16,853 nt of DNA, from the NCBI GenBank assembly GCA_964522605.1, contig CAZFWV010000128.1:1-16853 (forward strand), written 5' to 3'. The position numbers and the translations under genes were made by a program. Under the pieces are notes generated by a model. It made no database searches. It worked only from the letters and a program-made list of their open reading frames with translations, and had not been told where the DNA came from. Below, one piece after another: positions 1 to 7,104 of this stretch. Origin of the DNA: CAVZLD01 sp964522605. GTDB lineage: Bacteria; Planctomycetota; Planctomycetia; Pirellulales; Pirellulaceae. Position 1 is the first letter of the stretch. Each line of letters opens with the position of its first letter.

Positions 1-882
1 GACCTGTTGAAGCAGGTCGAAGGGACGGATGTGAACGTCTACACGCACGGTGAGATGCTGCCCGCTCACATGTATCCTCGACTGCGTGAACACCCGAATC
101 TGGCAGGCCATTTCGGTGGGGCCTGGCAGAAGCAAAAGCAGGAATTCGCGCAATTTCCCGGGCCCGTCGTGGCGACGACGAACTGCATCCTGATTCCGCC
201 CGAGCAGTACGCGGATCGGATCTTCACCACCCGATTTACCGCAGTTCCCGGAGGGACTCGGCTGCAAGGGGATGATTTCTCGCCGGTGATTGCCAAGGCG
301 CGTGCCTGCCCGCCGTGCGTCGAGCGGATCGAGGGATCGTCGACCGTCGGGTACCACCGGAGCGTGCTGCTGGATGCGGCGGACACGATTGTCCAGGCGG
401 TTAAAGCGGGACAAGTTAGCCGCTTCTTTGTGATCGGTGGCTGTGACGGTGCGGAACCCGGACGCAATTATTTCTCCGATTACGCTCAGGCGACACCGCC
501 CGATTCGTTCATCCTGACGCTCGGTTGCGGCAAGTTCCGGATCCGCAACTACGATTATGGCACGCACCTGGGACTGCCGCGCCTGCTCGATATGGGGCAG
601 TGTAACGACGCGTACGGTGCCATCGCCGTCGCCTCCGCGTTGGCCGAGGCCTTCCAGTGTTCGGTCAATGACCTGCCTCTGACCCTGGTCATTTCCTGGT
701 TCGAACAGAAGGCCGTTGCCGTGCTGCTGACCCTGCTGCATCTGGGCATCAAGGGGATCACGCTCGGGCCGAACCCGCCCGCCTTCGTGACGCCCGGCGT
801 GTTTCAGGTCCTGCAGGAAAAATTCGATCTGAAACTCATCGGACCGAATGCGAAAGCCGACCTCGAATTGGCGCTGGCGTGA
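1..882 (+). CDS. hcp: Hybrid cluster protein / hydroxylamine reductase, C-terminal part (5' end outside window)
   Basis: The frame is open from base 1, so the gene begins upstream. This is the C-terminal half of the hybrid cluster protein, a cytoplasmic Fe-S-O enzyme. It reduces hydroxylamine to ammonium in vitro, and in enterobacteria it acts as a nitric oxide reductase and S-nitrosylase. Hybrid-cluster ligands of the family are visible, counting from the first codon in the window: Glu18 in THGEMLP, Cys62 in TTNC, Cys148 in GGCDG, Cys176 in GCGKFR, Cys201 in GQCND and Glu235 in FEQKA. Their spacing (44, 28 and 25 residues at the comparable steps) closely matches the Desulfovibrio protein. 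The cluster His and the N-terminal Fe-S Cys motif lie outside the window. Hcp genes are classic targets of NO-sensing Rrf2 regulators such as NsrR, and an Rrf2 gene lies about 3.5 kb downstream. The family call is very secure; the physiological substrate here is inferred. Confidence 0.96.
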   Translation, partial: DLLKQVEGTDVNVYTHGEMLPAHMYPRLREHPNLAGHFGGAWQKQKQEFAQFPGPVVATTNCILIPPEQYADRIFTTRFTAVPGGTRLQGDDFSPVIAKARACPPCVERIEGSSTVGYHRSVLLDAADTIVQAVKAGQVSRFFVIGGCDGAEPGRNYFSDYAQATPPDSFILTLGCGKFRIRNYDYGTHLGLPRLLDMGQCNDAYGAIAVASALAEAFQCSVNDLPLTLVISWFEQKAVAVLLTLLHLGIKGITLGPNPPAFVTPGVFQVLQEKFDLKLIGPNAKADLELALA

Positions 883-1123
883 GTTAGGCGAGAGGCGGGA
901 GGCGGGAGACGAGAGGCTGCAGGCTGGAGGCGGGAGACGGGAGGCGGGAGACGGGAGACGAGAGGCTGCAGGCTGGAGGCGGGAGGAATAAGGGAGTAGA
1001 GTGTGAGCGGTGAAAGTCGTTGCCGCGAAACTCGGATCCTATTTCAGCACTGCAGTCCTATTTGCGATTCTCGTCTTCCCTGCAGCCTCCAGCCTGCAGC
1101 CTGCAGCCTACTTGGAATGACCT
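883..1123. repeat. Intergenic region with purine-rich direct repeats and an inverted copy
   Basis: This gap between hcp and the next gene is dominated by G/A-rich repetition. A 33-bp unit is present twice without mismatch, at 904-936 and 953-985. Shorter GGCGGGAGAC-like units fill the space around the copies. The motif GGCTGCAGGCTGGAG (915-929) recurs as its exact reverse complement at 1087-1101, so the transcript could fold into a long stem just before the next start codon. No open frame or clear promoter was seen. The repeats may be selfish or slippage-derived DNA, or may act as a terminator or attenuator; the sequence alone does not decide. Confidence 0.85.
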
Positions 1124-2338
1124 GTGAGCTTCAAAGTCGATTTTCGAAGTCTGCTCGGTAAGGCGGCGGACTATTTTTTCGCGAAGGCGCTGACCGAACC
1201 GGGATCGTTTCATGGAGCGGCTCGTCCGATTCTGCACGGACACGCCGGAGGCGACATCGCGCGTGCTCGGGCACTGGCCGTCGAAGCGCTGCGGGACCAT
1301 TTGCACGTCGTCCGTGAGAATTCGCATCGGTTTTTGCAGCAGTATGATGACCGGCTGTCATTCGACATCGTCCGCGTGTCGGTCGCCGGTCATTGGGTGA
1401 CCCCCGTGGGAACGGCATGTGGCCTGGATGCGGACGCGGATGGCTTGGTTCCTTTGTCATGCCTGTTCGGCTTCCAGATGCCCGGACCGGTGACGGAACT
1501 GCCGTGCCTGGCAGAAGCGATGCCTTTTCAGGAAGACGCAAGGCGCGAGAATCTCTTTGTTCCGCCGGTGGTCGCCAGTCGAGGTCTTCGCTACGTCGTG
1601 CAGAACCTGCGGCAGTATCGCGATGAAGGCGGGACTGCCGTCATTCTCCCCGGCGTCGTGGCCCGCGTCTCGGACGGTGAACCTTTGGACGATTCCGTGC
1701 GCCAGTTGGAACGCATGCTGAACGCGCTGGCCCCCTTGGTGAATGGGTTCGTCTGGACACCCCAGTACACGGGTGTCCGGGCGGTTTTCCAGCCGGAGGA
1801 ATTCGCCCAGACGGCCCGAGTGATGGCGCAGGCGGCACCCGGCCATCTGAAGCTTGTGGAACTGCCAGCCTGGGACGCGGCGCGACAGGCGGAATGGATG
1901 GCGTTGGTCGCCGCATTCCTCACTTCGGGAGGAGATGGCGTTGTTGCCGTTTCGGGGCGAGAAGTCAACCGCGATCGGCTGCCATCGCCCGACGATTGGC
2001 CATACGAGCAGGCGATCTTGTGCGGAGCGGACATTGCCTCCTTTCGTCAGCGCGCCGTGGCCGCCGTACGCCGCGAATTTCCCTCGGCGTTTATTGCCGC
2101 CTGCGGCGGGATTCATCGCGGCGCTGTGGCCTTTGAAGTCTGCCAGAATGCCAATGTGATTGCCGAAAACGAAGCCTTCACGCGTTACGGTCCGGGGTTG
2201 GGACGGACCATGCTGAAGCGGTTGGCCAATCGAATTCAGTACCTGCAAAGACACGGTTTGACCGAGGCAGAAAATCTCGTGATGTATCAGCAACGACGTT
2301 GGCAGGGGCTCGATCCCGAGGCGTGCGACCTGACCTGA
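1124..2338 (+). CDS. Divergent dihydroorotate dehydrogenase-like flavoprotein (TIM barrel)
   Basis: This 404-residue protein resembles class 2 (PyrD-type) dihydroorotate dehydrogenases along its length. TPVGTACGLDADADGLVPL (93-111) parallels the family's NPVGLAAGLDKN segment. GEPLDDSVRQLERML (185-199) parallels the helix before the active-site strand. HLKLVELPAW (241-250) keeps the lysine of the VKIAPD strand. FIAACGGIHRG (323-333) and YGPGLGRTMLKRL (355-367) match the phosphate-binding end of the FMN site. The catalytic segment NISSPNTPGLR is replaced by FVWTPQYTGVR (209-219), so the usual Asn and Ser base are gone. It is therefore unlikely to be the pyrimidine enzyme, and its substrate is unknown. 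The GTG start is the first start in the open frame and follows GGAATG. mobB starts 10 bases downstream, suggesting co-transcription. Family resemblance is by eye. Confidence 0.68.
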   Translation: MSFKVDFRSLLGKAADYFFAKALTEPGSFHGAARPILHGHAGGDIARARALAVEALRDHLHVVRENSHRFLQQYDDRLSFDIVRVSVAGHWVTPVGTACGLDADADGLVPLSCLFGFQMPGPVTELPCLAEAMPFQEDARRENLFVPPVVASRGLRYVVQNLRQYRDEGGTAVILPGVVARVSDGEPLDDSVRQLERMLNALAPLVNGFVWTPQYTGVRAVFQPEEFAQTARVMAQAAPGHLKLVELPAWDAARQAEWMALVAAFLTSGGDGVVAVSGREVNRDRLPSPDDWPYEQAILCGADIASFRQRAVAAVRREFPSAFIAACGGIHRGAVAFEVCQNANVIAENEAFTRYGPGLGRTMLKRLANRIQYLQRHGLTEAENLVMYQQRRWQGLDPEACDLT

Positions 2339-2348
2339 GGAATCGCGA

Positions 2349-2867
2349 ATGCATCGAATTCACATCGTCGGTCGGAAGAATCACGGGAAGACCACTTTGT
2401 TGGTCGAATTGATTCGAGAATATTGTCGCCGCGGCGTGCGTGTGGGCAGCATCAAACATTCAAGCCACGAGCATGAACTGGACACTCCCGGAAAGGATTC
2501 GTACCGGCATGGTGTGGCGGGAGCGAGCCCGTCTGCAATCATTACGCCACGTCAGGTGGGCCTCTATCTGACCCGACCCGCGGATGCGTCCGTGTACGAC
2601 CGTTTGAAGTCCGCATTCTCCGACTGCGCGATTGTCCTGGTGGAAGGCGACGCGGACGCGCCTGCGACCAAAGTTGAAGTGTGGCGCGCCGAACTCGGTA
2701 GCGTCCCGCTTGCTACCGAGCGTTCCGATGTGCGTGCCGTCATTTCCAACGATCAGCCCGCCGTGCCCGTTCCCGTTTGGCCGCGTTGCCCGATTGTCGA
2801 ACTGGCTGATCGATTGCTGGATCTGGTCGGAGGAATAGACGCATCGTCGCGAATTCGCTCGGGCTGA
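2349..2867 (+). CDS. mobB: Molybdopterin-guanine dinucleotide biosynthesis protein MobB
   Basis: This 172-residue P-loop GTPase-like protein is an accessory factor for attaching GMP to molybdopterin, making the MGD cofactor of DMSO-reductase-family enzymes. The Walker A motif GRKNHGKTT is at residues 8-16. SIKHSSHEHELDTPGKDS follows, with the conserved KH and D-x-x-GKDS elements of MobB, and then VLVEG, the second nucleotide-binding strand. The length is normal for MobB alone, with no MobA or MoeA fusion. The ATG is preceded by GAGG, 10 bases after the stop of the upstream gene. NapA, encoded about 6.4 kb downstream, is a bis-MGD enzyme and would be a natural client, which fits the clustering. 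Confidence 0.93.
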   Translation: MHRIHIVGRKNHGKTTLLVELIREYCRRGVRVGSIKHSSHEHELDTPGKDSYRHGVAGASPSAIITPRQVGLYLTRPADASVYDRLKSAFSDCAIVLVEGDADAPATKVEVWRAELGSVPLATERSDVRAVISNDQPAVPVPVWPRCPIVELADRLLDLVGGIDASSRIRSG

Positions 2868-2873
2868 TTCTCA

Positions 2874-2966
2874 GCCGCGGAAGAACGCGGATCTTCGCGG
2901 ATCGGGGCGAAAAACCTCAAGCTCGTTGCGGGGTCGGATCGGTGCTGATCCGCGTCTTTCCGCGGC
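2874..2966. repeat. Imperfect inverted repeat between convergent genes
   Basis: Two 20-base arms, 2874-2893 (GCCGCGGAAGAACGCGGATC) and 2947-2966, are reverse complements except for two adjacent bases. A 53-base loop lies between them and itself carries further CGCGGATC-like pieces. The element sits just after the mobB stop and before the stop of the opposite-strand oxidoreductase gene. It could act as a two-way terminator or be a dispersed repetitive element. No T-run follows the stem, so a classic intrinsic terminator is not shown. Confidence 0.7.
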
Positions 2967-3031
2967 GATTTTCTCCGTCAACCGGTTGTGATTGCCAGCG
3001 TCCCCGCAGCCCTCCGCTGACGCGCAAACGT

Positions 3032-4375
3032 TCACACGACCTCAAAGCCACTCCGCGCTTCGCGGCCCAGGTGCCGATCGGCCTCCGGATCGTCCACGAA
3101 TTGTTCTCCGTCCGGATCCCAGGCGAGGCTTCGCCCCAGACGCATCGCGATGTTCCCCAGATGGCAGGTCGTCGCGCTGCGGTGTTGGCTCTCGACATCG
3201 GAAATCGGACGATCTCCGGATTGAATGCAGTCGAAGAAGTTACCCATGTGGTTGATGATTGCGTCCAGCTTTCCCGCCCGGGGTGGTCGCTCCAGGTTGT
3301 CATGCGCGTAGACCGTAAAGGCTTCGCGAGACAGCGGTCGCTGCGCCAGTTCCTCGACGGCGCGCCCCGACACGGTCCCTCGATTGACAAAGATTCGTCC
3401 CTCACTGCCAATCATCATGATTCCACTTCGTCCCGTGTCGGCGACCGTCATCTCGACGCCATTTGCGTAACGGTATCGCGCTTCGTAGTCGATGGCGACG
3501 TTGTATCCGTCTGGGGTCCTGGGGTAACGCGCGGTGCCGGCAATTTCGATGGGCCAGGAATCGATCGCCCATTGGGCAATGTCCAGGTGATGGGCACCCC
3601 AATCGGTCATCTGTCCGCCGGAGTACTCATACCACCAGCGAAAGGTGTAGTGACTCCGCTGAGGGATGTACGGCACGTTCGGCGTTTGTCCCTGCCAAAG
3701 GTCCCAGTTGAAATGTTCCGGAACGGGGCGCACCGGAAAGGGGCCCCCCTGGACGTTCTTGCCCAGCACGACTTCGACACGCTGCAGGGTGCCGATCCGC
3801 CCCGCACGGACGAGCTCGACGGCGAGACGAAATCGATGATCACTCCGCTGCCACGACCCGATCTGCACGGTCTGCTGGGTCTGTCGAACGACCTGCCGAA
3901 TCGTTTTGCCTTCGTCAATGGTCAAAGTGAGCGGCTTCTCGCAGTAGACGTGCTTGCCAGCGCGACAGGCGTCGATCAACATCTTGGCGTGCCAGTGGTC
4001 GGGCGTACCGATCAACACGACATCGACATCCTTCTGCTGCAACAGTTCGCGATAGTCTTCCATGATGCGCGGAGTACTGCCAAAACTTGCCCGCGCCTGC
4101 TCACGCACGTGTCGATCAACATCACAGAGTGCAACGATGTCGCCGTAGGATCGCGCCTTGTCAGCAATCACCGAGCCTTGGTAGCGAAGTCCGATGACTC
4201 CAATTCCAAAGCGTTCCACTCGTGACCGAGGTAACTGGTCGGGGCCGCTTGGCTGCGCGGCATGAACGCCAGGCAGGATCGTGGATACCGCCGCAGCAGA
4301 TCCCAACTTCAAGAGATCGCGGCGAGGGAAACGAGGCGGGATTCGGGACCGACCGTGGCGATCATTCCCGGTCAT
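3032..4375 (-). CDS. Tat-exported Gfo/Idh/MocA family oxidoreductase
   Basis: This 447-residue protein has a twin-arginine signal (FPRRDLLKLG, residues 16-25, then a hydrophobic stretch ending at HAA). The NAD(P)-binding Rossmann fold starts at GIGVIGLRYQG (57-67). TPDHWH (124-129) and CEKPLT (145-150) are hallmark motifs of the glucose-fructose oxidoreductase/inositol dehydrogenase/MocA family; the EKP lysine contacts cofactor and substrate. The C-terminal half carries the family's alpha/beta substrate domain, with WWYEYSGGQMTDWGAHHLD. Exported members are very numerous in Planctomycetota, usually acting on sugars or sugar derivatives, but the substrate cannot be read here. The gene follows the Rrf2 gene on the same strand with a 39-base gap, so the two may be co-transcribed. 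Nothing ties it to nitrogen metabolism. Confidence 0.94.
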   Translation of the reverse strand: MTGNDRHGRSRIPPRFPRRDLLKLGSAAAVSTILPGVHAAQPSGPDQLPRSRVERFGIGVIGLRYQGSVIADKARSYGDIVALCDVDRHVREQARASFGSTPRIMEDYRELLQQKDVDVVLIGTPDHWHAKMLIDACRAGKHVYCEKPLTLTIDEGKTIRQVVRQTQQTVQIGSWQRSDHRFRLAVELVRAGRIGTLQRVEVVLGKNVQGGPFPVRPVPEHFNWDLWQGQTPNVPYIPQRSHYTFRWWYEYSGGQMTDWGAHHLDIAQWAIDSWPIEIAGTARYPRTPDGYNVAIDYEARYRYANGVEMTVADTGRSGIMMIGSEGRIFVNRGTVSGRAVEELAQRPLSREAFTVYAHDNLERPPRAGKLDAIINHMGNFFDCIQSGDRPISDVESQHRSATTCHLGNIAMRLGRSLAWDPDGEQFVDDPEADRHLGREARSGFEVV

Positions 4376-4414
4376 AGCAGGACTCCTCGTCCGCGCCAGC
4401 GACGCGGGGACTTG

Positions 4415-4855
4415 TCAGGGTTCGCTTCGCTTCACCGGGAATCGGCAGGTGAAATTGGGGTCCGAAAGCTCCGGGAGTAACTCAGCAATCGTTTTCGTGC
4501 CGAGCGCTTGTTGGATCGACAGAATGGCCTGATCCAATTCATGGTGAAGCGGGCAAAGATTCACGTGATCGGGAAGTCCCAGTGGGCACTGTTCGATGCG
4601 GACAATCGGATCCACCGCGTCCACGACTTCCAAGATAGTGGTCGTCTGCGGGTCGGCAACCAACGTGATGCCTCCGCCCGTTCCGCGTTGCGAGTGAATC
4701 AATCCTTTGGCACGCAACTTGGCGAGGACTTTCCGCAAGTAGGGAGCCGGAATTTTCGTGCCTTCCGAGATCTCTTGAATCGTTCCTGTACCTGCATCAT
4801 GCACGGCCAGGTATGCGACGGCGCGCAAGGCGTATTCCACGGTGCGACAGAACAA
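4415..4855 (-). CDS. Rrf2-family transcriptional regulator
   Basis: From a TTG start this is a 146-residue Rrf2 protein (IscR/NsrR/RirA family of Fe-S-sensing DNA-binding regulators). The N-terminus CRTVEYALRAVAYLA is the standard family opening, so the TTG is preferred. An ATG at 4939 in the same frame would add 28 unfamiliar residues. The winged-helix region runs over residues 26-66 (IQEISEGTKIPAPYL, RGTGGGITL). Cysteines at 90 and 101 (QCPLGLPDHVNLC, then PLHHEL) and at 137 are candidate cluster ligands; the spacing differs from that of IscR. It is divergent from the Rieske-cytochrome-nap genes and near hcp, so a role in sensing NO, Fe-S status or redox is likely but not proven. A 15-bp palindrome lies 17 bases upstream of the start. 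Confidence 0.9.
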   Translation of the reverse strand: MFCRTVEYALRAVAYLAVHDAGTGTIQEISEGTKIPAPYLRKVLAKLRAKGLIHSQRGTGGGITLVADPQTTTILEVVDAVDPIVRIEQCPLGLPDHVNLCPLHHELDQAILSIQQALGTKTIAELLPELSDPNFTCRFPVKRSEP

Positions 4856-4872
4856 GATTCCACTCGCTTCTG

Positions 4873-4887
4873 TTAGTGGGCCACTAA
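4873..4887. promoter_or_regulatory. Perfect palindrome, candidate Rrf2 operator
   Basis: TTAGTGGGCCACTAA is a perfect palindrome with two 7-base arms around one central base. It ends 17 bases before the proposed TTG start of the Rrf2 gene (minus strand), a typical place for an autoregulatory operator. Rrf2 proteins bind as dimers to palindromes of about this length or longer. I saw no second copy in the window. It does not match the known E. coli NsrR consensus. Confidence 0.45.
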
Positions 4888-5267
4888 ACGACTCGCACGG
4901 CTCAATCGACTCCCAGCGGCCATCCGCAGCAGCTGTCATGCAGCCTGGGCCCAGCCATTGTTTTTCCTTCGACCGCGAACGCCTGCGGAACGATTTGTCT
5001 TGGTTCGATTTCTAGAAGAAAGTTAATCGTACCTTGACGTCCGGTTTGAGTCCTTTATAATGGCCGCCAGTTCGGTTGACCAGTATAGCGGATTCTCGGG
5101 GATTGAATTCCAGCCCAATTTCTCTTTTTGCTCGTTGATGGGAATTGAGGCGATTTCTGCGTCCCACTCGGGGGGCAGTTTCGGCATGCGCGGCCGCGGG
5201 GCGGGCGATGAGTAGCCGATGAGGATCCGCTTGGGGAGGTGGTTTCTGCAGGCGGGGATCTGAGCGG
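4888..5267. promoter_or_regulatory. Divergent regulatory region with leader of the respiratory operon
   Basis: This stretch between the Rrf2 gene and the Rieske gene holds the operon promoter at 5034-5061 (listed separately). Just upstream is the 8-base palindrome TTCTAGAA (5010-5017). A leader of about 200 bases then runs to the Rieske ATG. A 51-codon frame starting at 5060 overlaps the -10 box and looks like noise. No riboswitch or tRNA fold was recognised. No strong Shine-Dalgarno site is visible directly before the ATG at 5268; GAGCGG is the nearest candidate. Confidence 0.55.
5034..5061 (+). promoter_or_regulatory. Sigma-70 type promoter of the Rieske-cytochrome-nap operon
   Basis: TTGACG (5034-5039) and TATAAT (5056-5061) are separated by 16 bases: one mismatch to the -35 consensus and a perfect -10. 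Transcription would start near 5068, giving a leader of roughly 200 bases. The site faces the Rieske gene. TTCTAGAA lies 16 bases upstream and could be an activator or repressor site, but this is speculative. Confidence 0.7.
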
Positions 5268-5852
5268 ATGGGTATCGAGGACCAACCACGCGCCGATGCC
5301 GGTACCGACCGGCCAGGCGATCCGGCAGGGAGGCGAGAAGCTGTTGATCCGAGCCGTCGATCGTTGCTGACGGCGGGGTCGGCGCTGTTGATGACCGGTG
5401 GTCTGGTAGGGGGATATGGGACGTTCCTCGCGATGGCGGGGCGGTACCTCTTTCCCAGCGACCGCAATAAGGCATGGGTCTTTGTGAGTGATCAGCACGG
5501 GATCGCGCCGGGTGCATCGAAAGCGTTCGTTTCCCCCACCGGCGTCCAGGTGACGGTGACTCGACGGGCCGATGCGTCGCCGAACGAGCCACCGAAGGCC
5601 GAGGATTTTTTGGCCCTTTCCAGTATTTGTCCGCACCTCGGATGTCGTGTTCATTGGGAGCCGCACAACGAGCGGTTCTTTTGCCCCTGCCACAATGGTG
5701 TGTTTGATCCCGACGGCAAGGCGGTCAGCGGTCCCCCGGCGGCTGCGGGTCAGAACTTGGCCCAGTACCCACTGCGGATTGAAAACGGGTCGCTGTTTAT
5801 CGAGATGCCGCTGACGTCCGTGGGGGAGCGGCGAGGTTCGGCAACGGGGTGA
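5268..5852 (+). CDS. Rieske [2Fe-2S] iron-sulfur protein of a bc-type complex
   Basis: This 194-residue protein accepts electrons from quinol in a cytochrome bc complex. The cluster motifs are CPHLGC (121-126; ligands Cys121 and His123, disulfide Cys126) and CPCHNG (139-144; ligands Cys139 and His142, disulfide Cys141). They are followed by FDPDGKAVSGPP, the proline loop. The N-terminus has a twin-arginine motif (SRRSLLTAG, 29-37) before one membrane helix (about 37-58), as expected for Tat-inserted Rieske proteins. It overlaps the cytochrome b gene by 4 bases (GTGA), so the two are translationally coupled. It heads the operon behind a strong promoter. The size is normal. Confidence 0.95.
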   Translation: MGIEDQPRADAGTDRPGDPAGRREAVDPSRRSLLTAGSALLMTGGLVGGYGTFLAMAGRYLFPSDRNKAWVFVSDQHGIAPGASKAFVSPTGVQVTVTRRADASPNEPPKAEDFLALSSICPHLGCRVHWEPHNERFFCPCHNGVFDPDGKAVSGPPAAAGQNLAQYPLRIENGSLFIEMPLTSVGERRGSATG

Positions 5853-6922
5853 ATCGGACAGGAGACGAGATTTTGTCACGAGTTGCTGACTGGTGGTACG
5901 AGCGGGTTCCGATCTCGGGCGCCGATTTGCGGGAACTGACTAACGAGCCGGTGCCGAACCACATGAAAAAGTGGTGGTTCTGCCTCGGAGGAACGCCCGC
6001 CTACCTGTTTGTTGTCCAAATCATCACCGGGATCATGCTGGCTTTGTATTACCAGCCTGCGTCCGCCACGGCCTACGAATCGGTCCGGTTCATCACCGAG
6101 GAAGTTCCTTTCGGCTGGTACTTTCGCAGTCTGCACAAGTGGGCCGCGACGTTGATGATTGCCGCCGTCGTGCTGCATCAGATGCGTGTTTATTTTACCG
6201 GGGCGTATCGTCGTCCCCGCGAGTTGAATTGGCTGATCGGCATGGGACTGCTGTTGGTCAGCCTGGGATTAGGCTTTACCGGATACAGCCTCGTATTTGA
6301 GCAGCTCAGCTACTGGGGAGCGACGGTCGGCGGCAACATCCTGGATGTGGTGCCCTTGGTGGGCGGCTTGCTGAAACGCATGCTTTTGGCCGGAGTGGAA
6401 TACAACGAACAGACGTTGCCTCGATTCTACATTCTGCACGCGGCCATTCTTCCGGTGACGATGGTGTTACTGATTGGCCTGCACGTCGTGCTGATTCGCG
6501 TGCATGGAGTGACTGAACTCGAAGACGAAAGTGCGTCCGGCGAAGAAGTCTCGCACTTCAATTTCTTTCCCGACCACATGCTCACGGAGCTGGCGCTCGG
6601 ATTGGTGCTGATGGTATTGCTGAGTGCTCTGGCCACCATCTATCCGCCGATGCTTGGTGAAAAGGCGGACCCGTTGACGACGCCGGAAGTGATCAAACCG
6701 GAGTGGTTTTTTTACGCCACGTTCCGCTGGTTGAAATTGTTCGGGCCCACCTTTGCCGTGTTGAGCATGGGTTTGATCGTCTTTGTGATGTTTGCCTGGC
6801 CCTGGATCGACAAGGGGTTGGTCCGTATTACGCGATCGAAAGAGACGAGTACGTGGATTGGAGTCGTCGGCGCCCTCCTGATCATCGGTTTGACGGTCTG
6901 GGAAGCGGCGGTGGCGCATTAA
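5849..6922 (+). CDS. Cytochrome b of a bc-type complex (b6-type, one-piece)
   Basis: This 357-residue membrane protein is the quinol-oxidising, di-heme b subunit. Heme ligands are His96 and His110 (SLHKW, VLHQM) and His197 and His212 (ILHAA, GLHVV). The second pair has 14 residues between the histidines, as in cytochrome b6, rather than the 13 of classical bc1. The Qo-site motif PEWFF (284-288) replaces the more usual PEWY. A C-terminal subunit-IV-like part is fused, so one chain covers b6 plus subunit IV. I count about seven membrane helices. The GTG start overlaps the Rieske stop. No gene for cytochrome c1 or f follows; the next gene is an octaheme cytochrome, a likely electron acceptor. 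Confidence 0.95.
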   Translation: MNRTGDEILSRVADWWYERVPISGADLRELTNEPVPNHMKKWWFCLGGTPAYLFVVQIITGIMLALYYQPASATAYESVRFITEEVPFGWYFRSLHKWAATLMIAAVVLHQMRVYFTGAYRRPRELNWLIGMGLLLVSLGLGFTGYSLVFEQLSYWGATVGGNILDVVPLVGGLLKRMLLAGVEYNEQTLPRFYILHAAILPVTMVLLIGLHVVLIRVHGVTELEDESASGEEVSHFNFFPDHMLTELALGLVLMVLLSALATIYPPMLGEKADPLTTPEVIKPEWFFYATFRWLKLFGPTFAVLSMGLIVFVMFAWPWIDKGLVRITRSKETSTWIGVVGALLIIGLTVWEAAVAH

Positions 6923-6943
6923 GGAACGGTTCAGAAACAACTT

Positions 6944-7012
6944 TCTCGTTTAACCGCGTGGGCAACGCCCCGTGCGGCTCGCGCGGCCCGCTGGGCACGC
7001 GGTTAAACGAGA
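6944..7012. repeat. 69-bp palindromic intergenic element, short form
   Basis: The ends (6944-6960 and 6996-7012) are perfect 17-base inverted repeats, TCTCGTTTAACCGCGTG and its complement. The GC-rich interior includes GGGCAACGCCC. The same ends and interior pieces recur in reverse orientation at 13338-13486. The element lies inside the operon, between the cytochrome b and octaheme genes, so its transcript would form a strong hairpin that could tune expression. The remaining bases of 6923-7104 show no gene. Confidence 0.88.
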
Positions 7013-7104
7013 GGACTCGATTTGAAACGGGTGGCTTTTTTGGAGCCGTCCTTGAAATAGCGACAATAAGATAACTGGTGACGTCGGCCAAGTTGGAGTG
7101 ATCC

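Noticed and set aside
904..985. Repeats after hcp as a CRISPR array
   Set aside because: Only two copies of the unit are present, the spacing is filled with related G/A-rich sequence rather than unique spacers, and no cas genes are nearby.
1457..2293. Minus-strand open frame of 278 codons opposite the DHODH-like gene
   Set aside because: No family motif is seen. The plus-strand frame shows DHODH-like landmarks and is linked to mobB.
2942..4225. Long plus-strand open frame (427 codons) opposite the Gfo/Idh/MocA gene
   Set aside because: It is antisense to a gene with clear Tat, Rossmann and EKP motifs, and its translation has no recognisable domain. GC-rich antisense frames are common.
5060..5212. 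Small plus-strand frame of 51 codons in the operon leader, possible leader peptide
   Set aside because: Its ATG overlaps the TATAAT box, so a transcript from that promoter would not contain the start codon.
6944..7012. The 69-bp hairpin as a plain intrinsic terminator splitting the operon
   Set aside because: There is no T-run after the stem, the element recurs elsewhere in the window, and it lies between functionally linked genes. It may still attenuate transcription.
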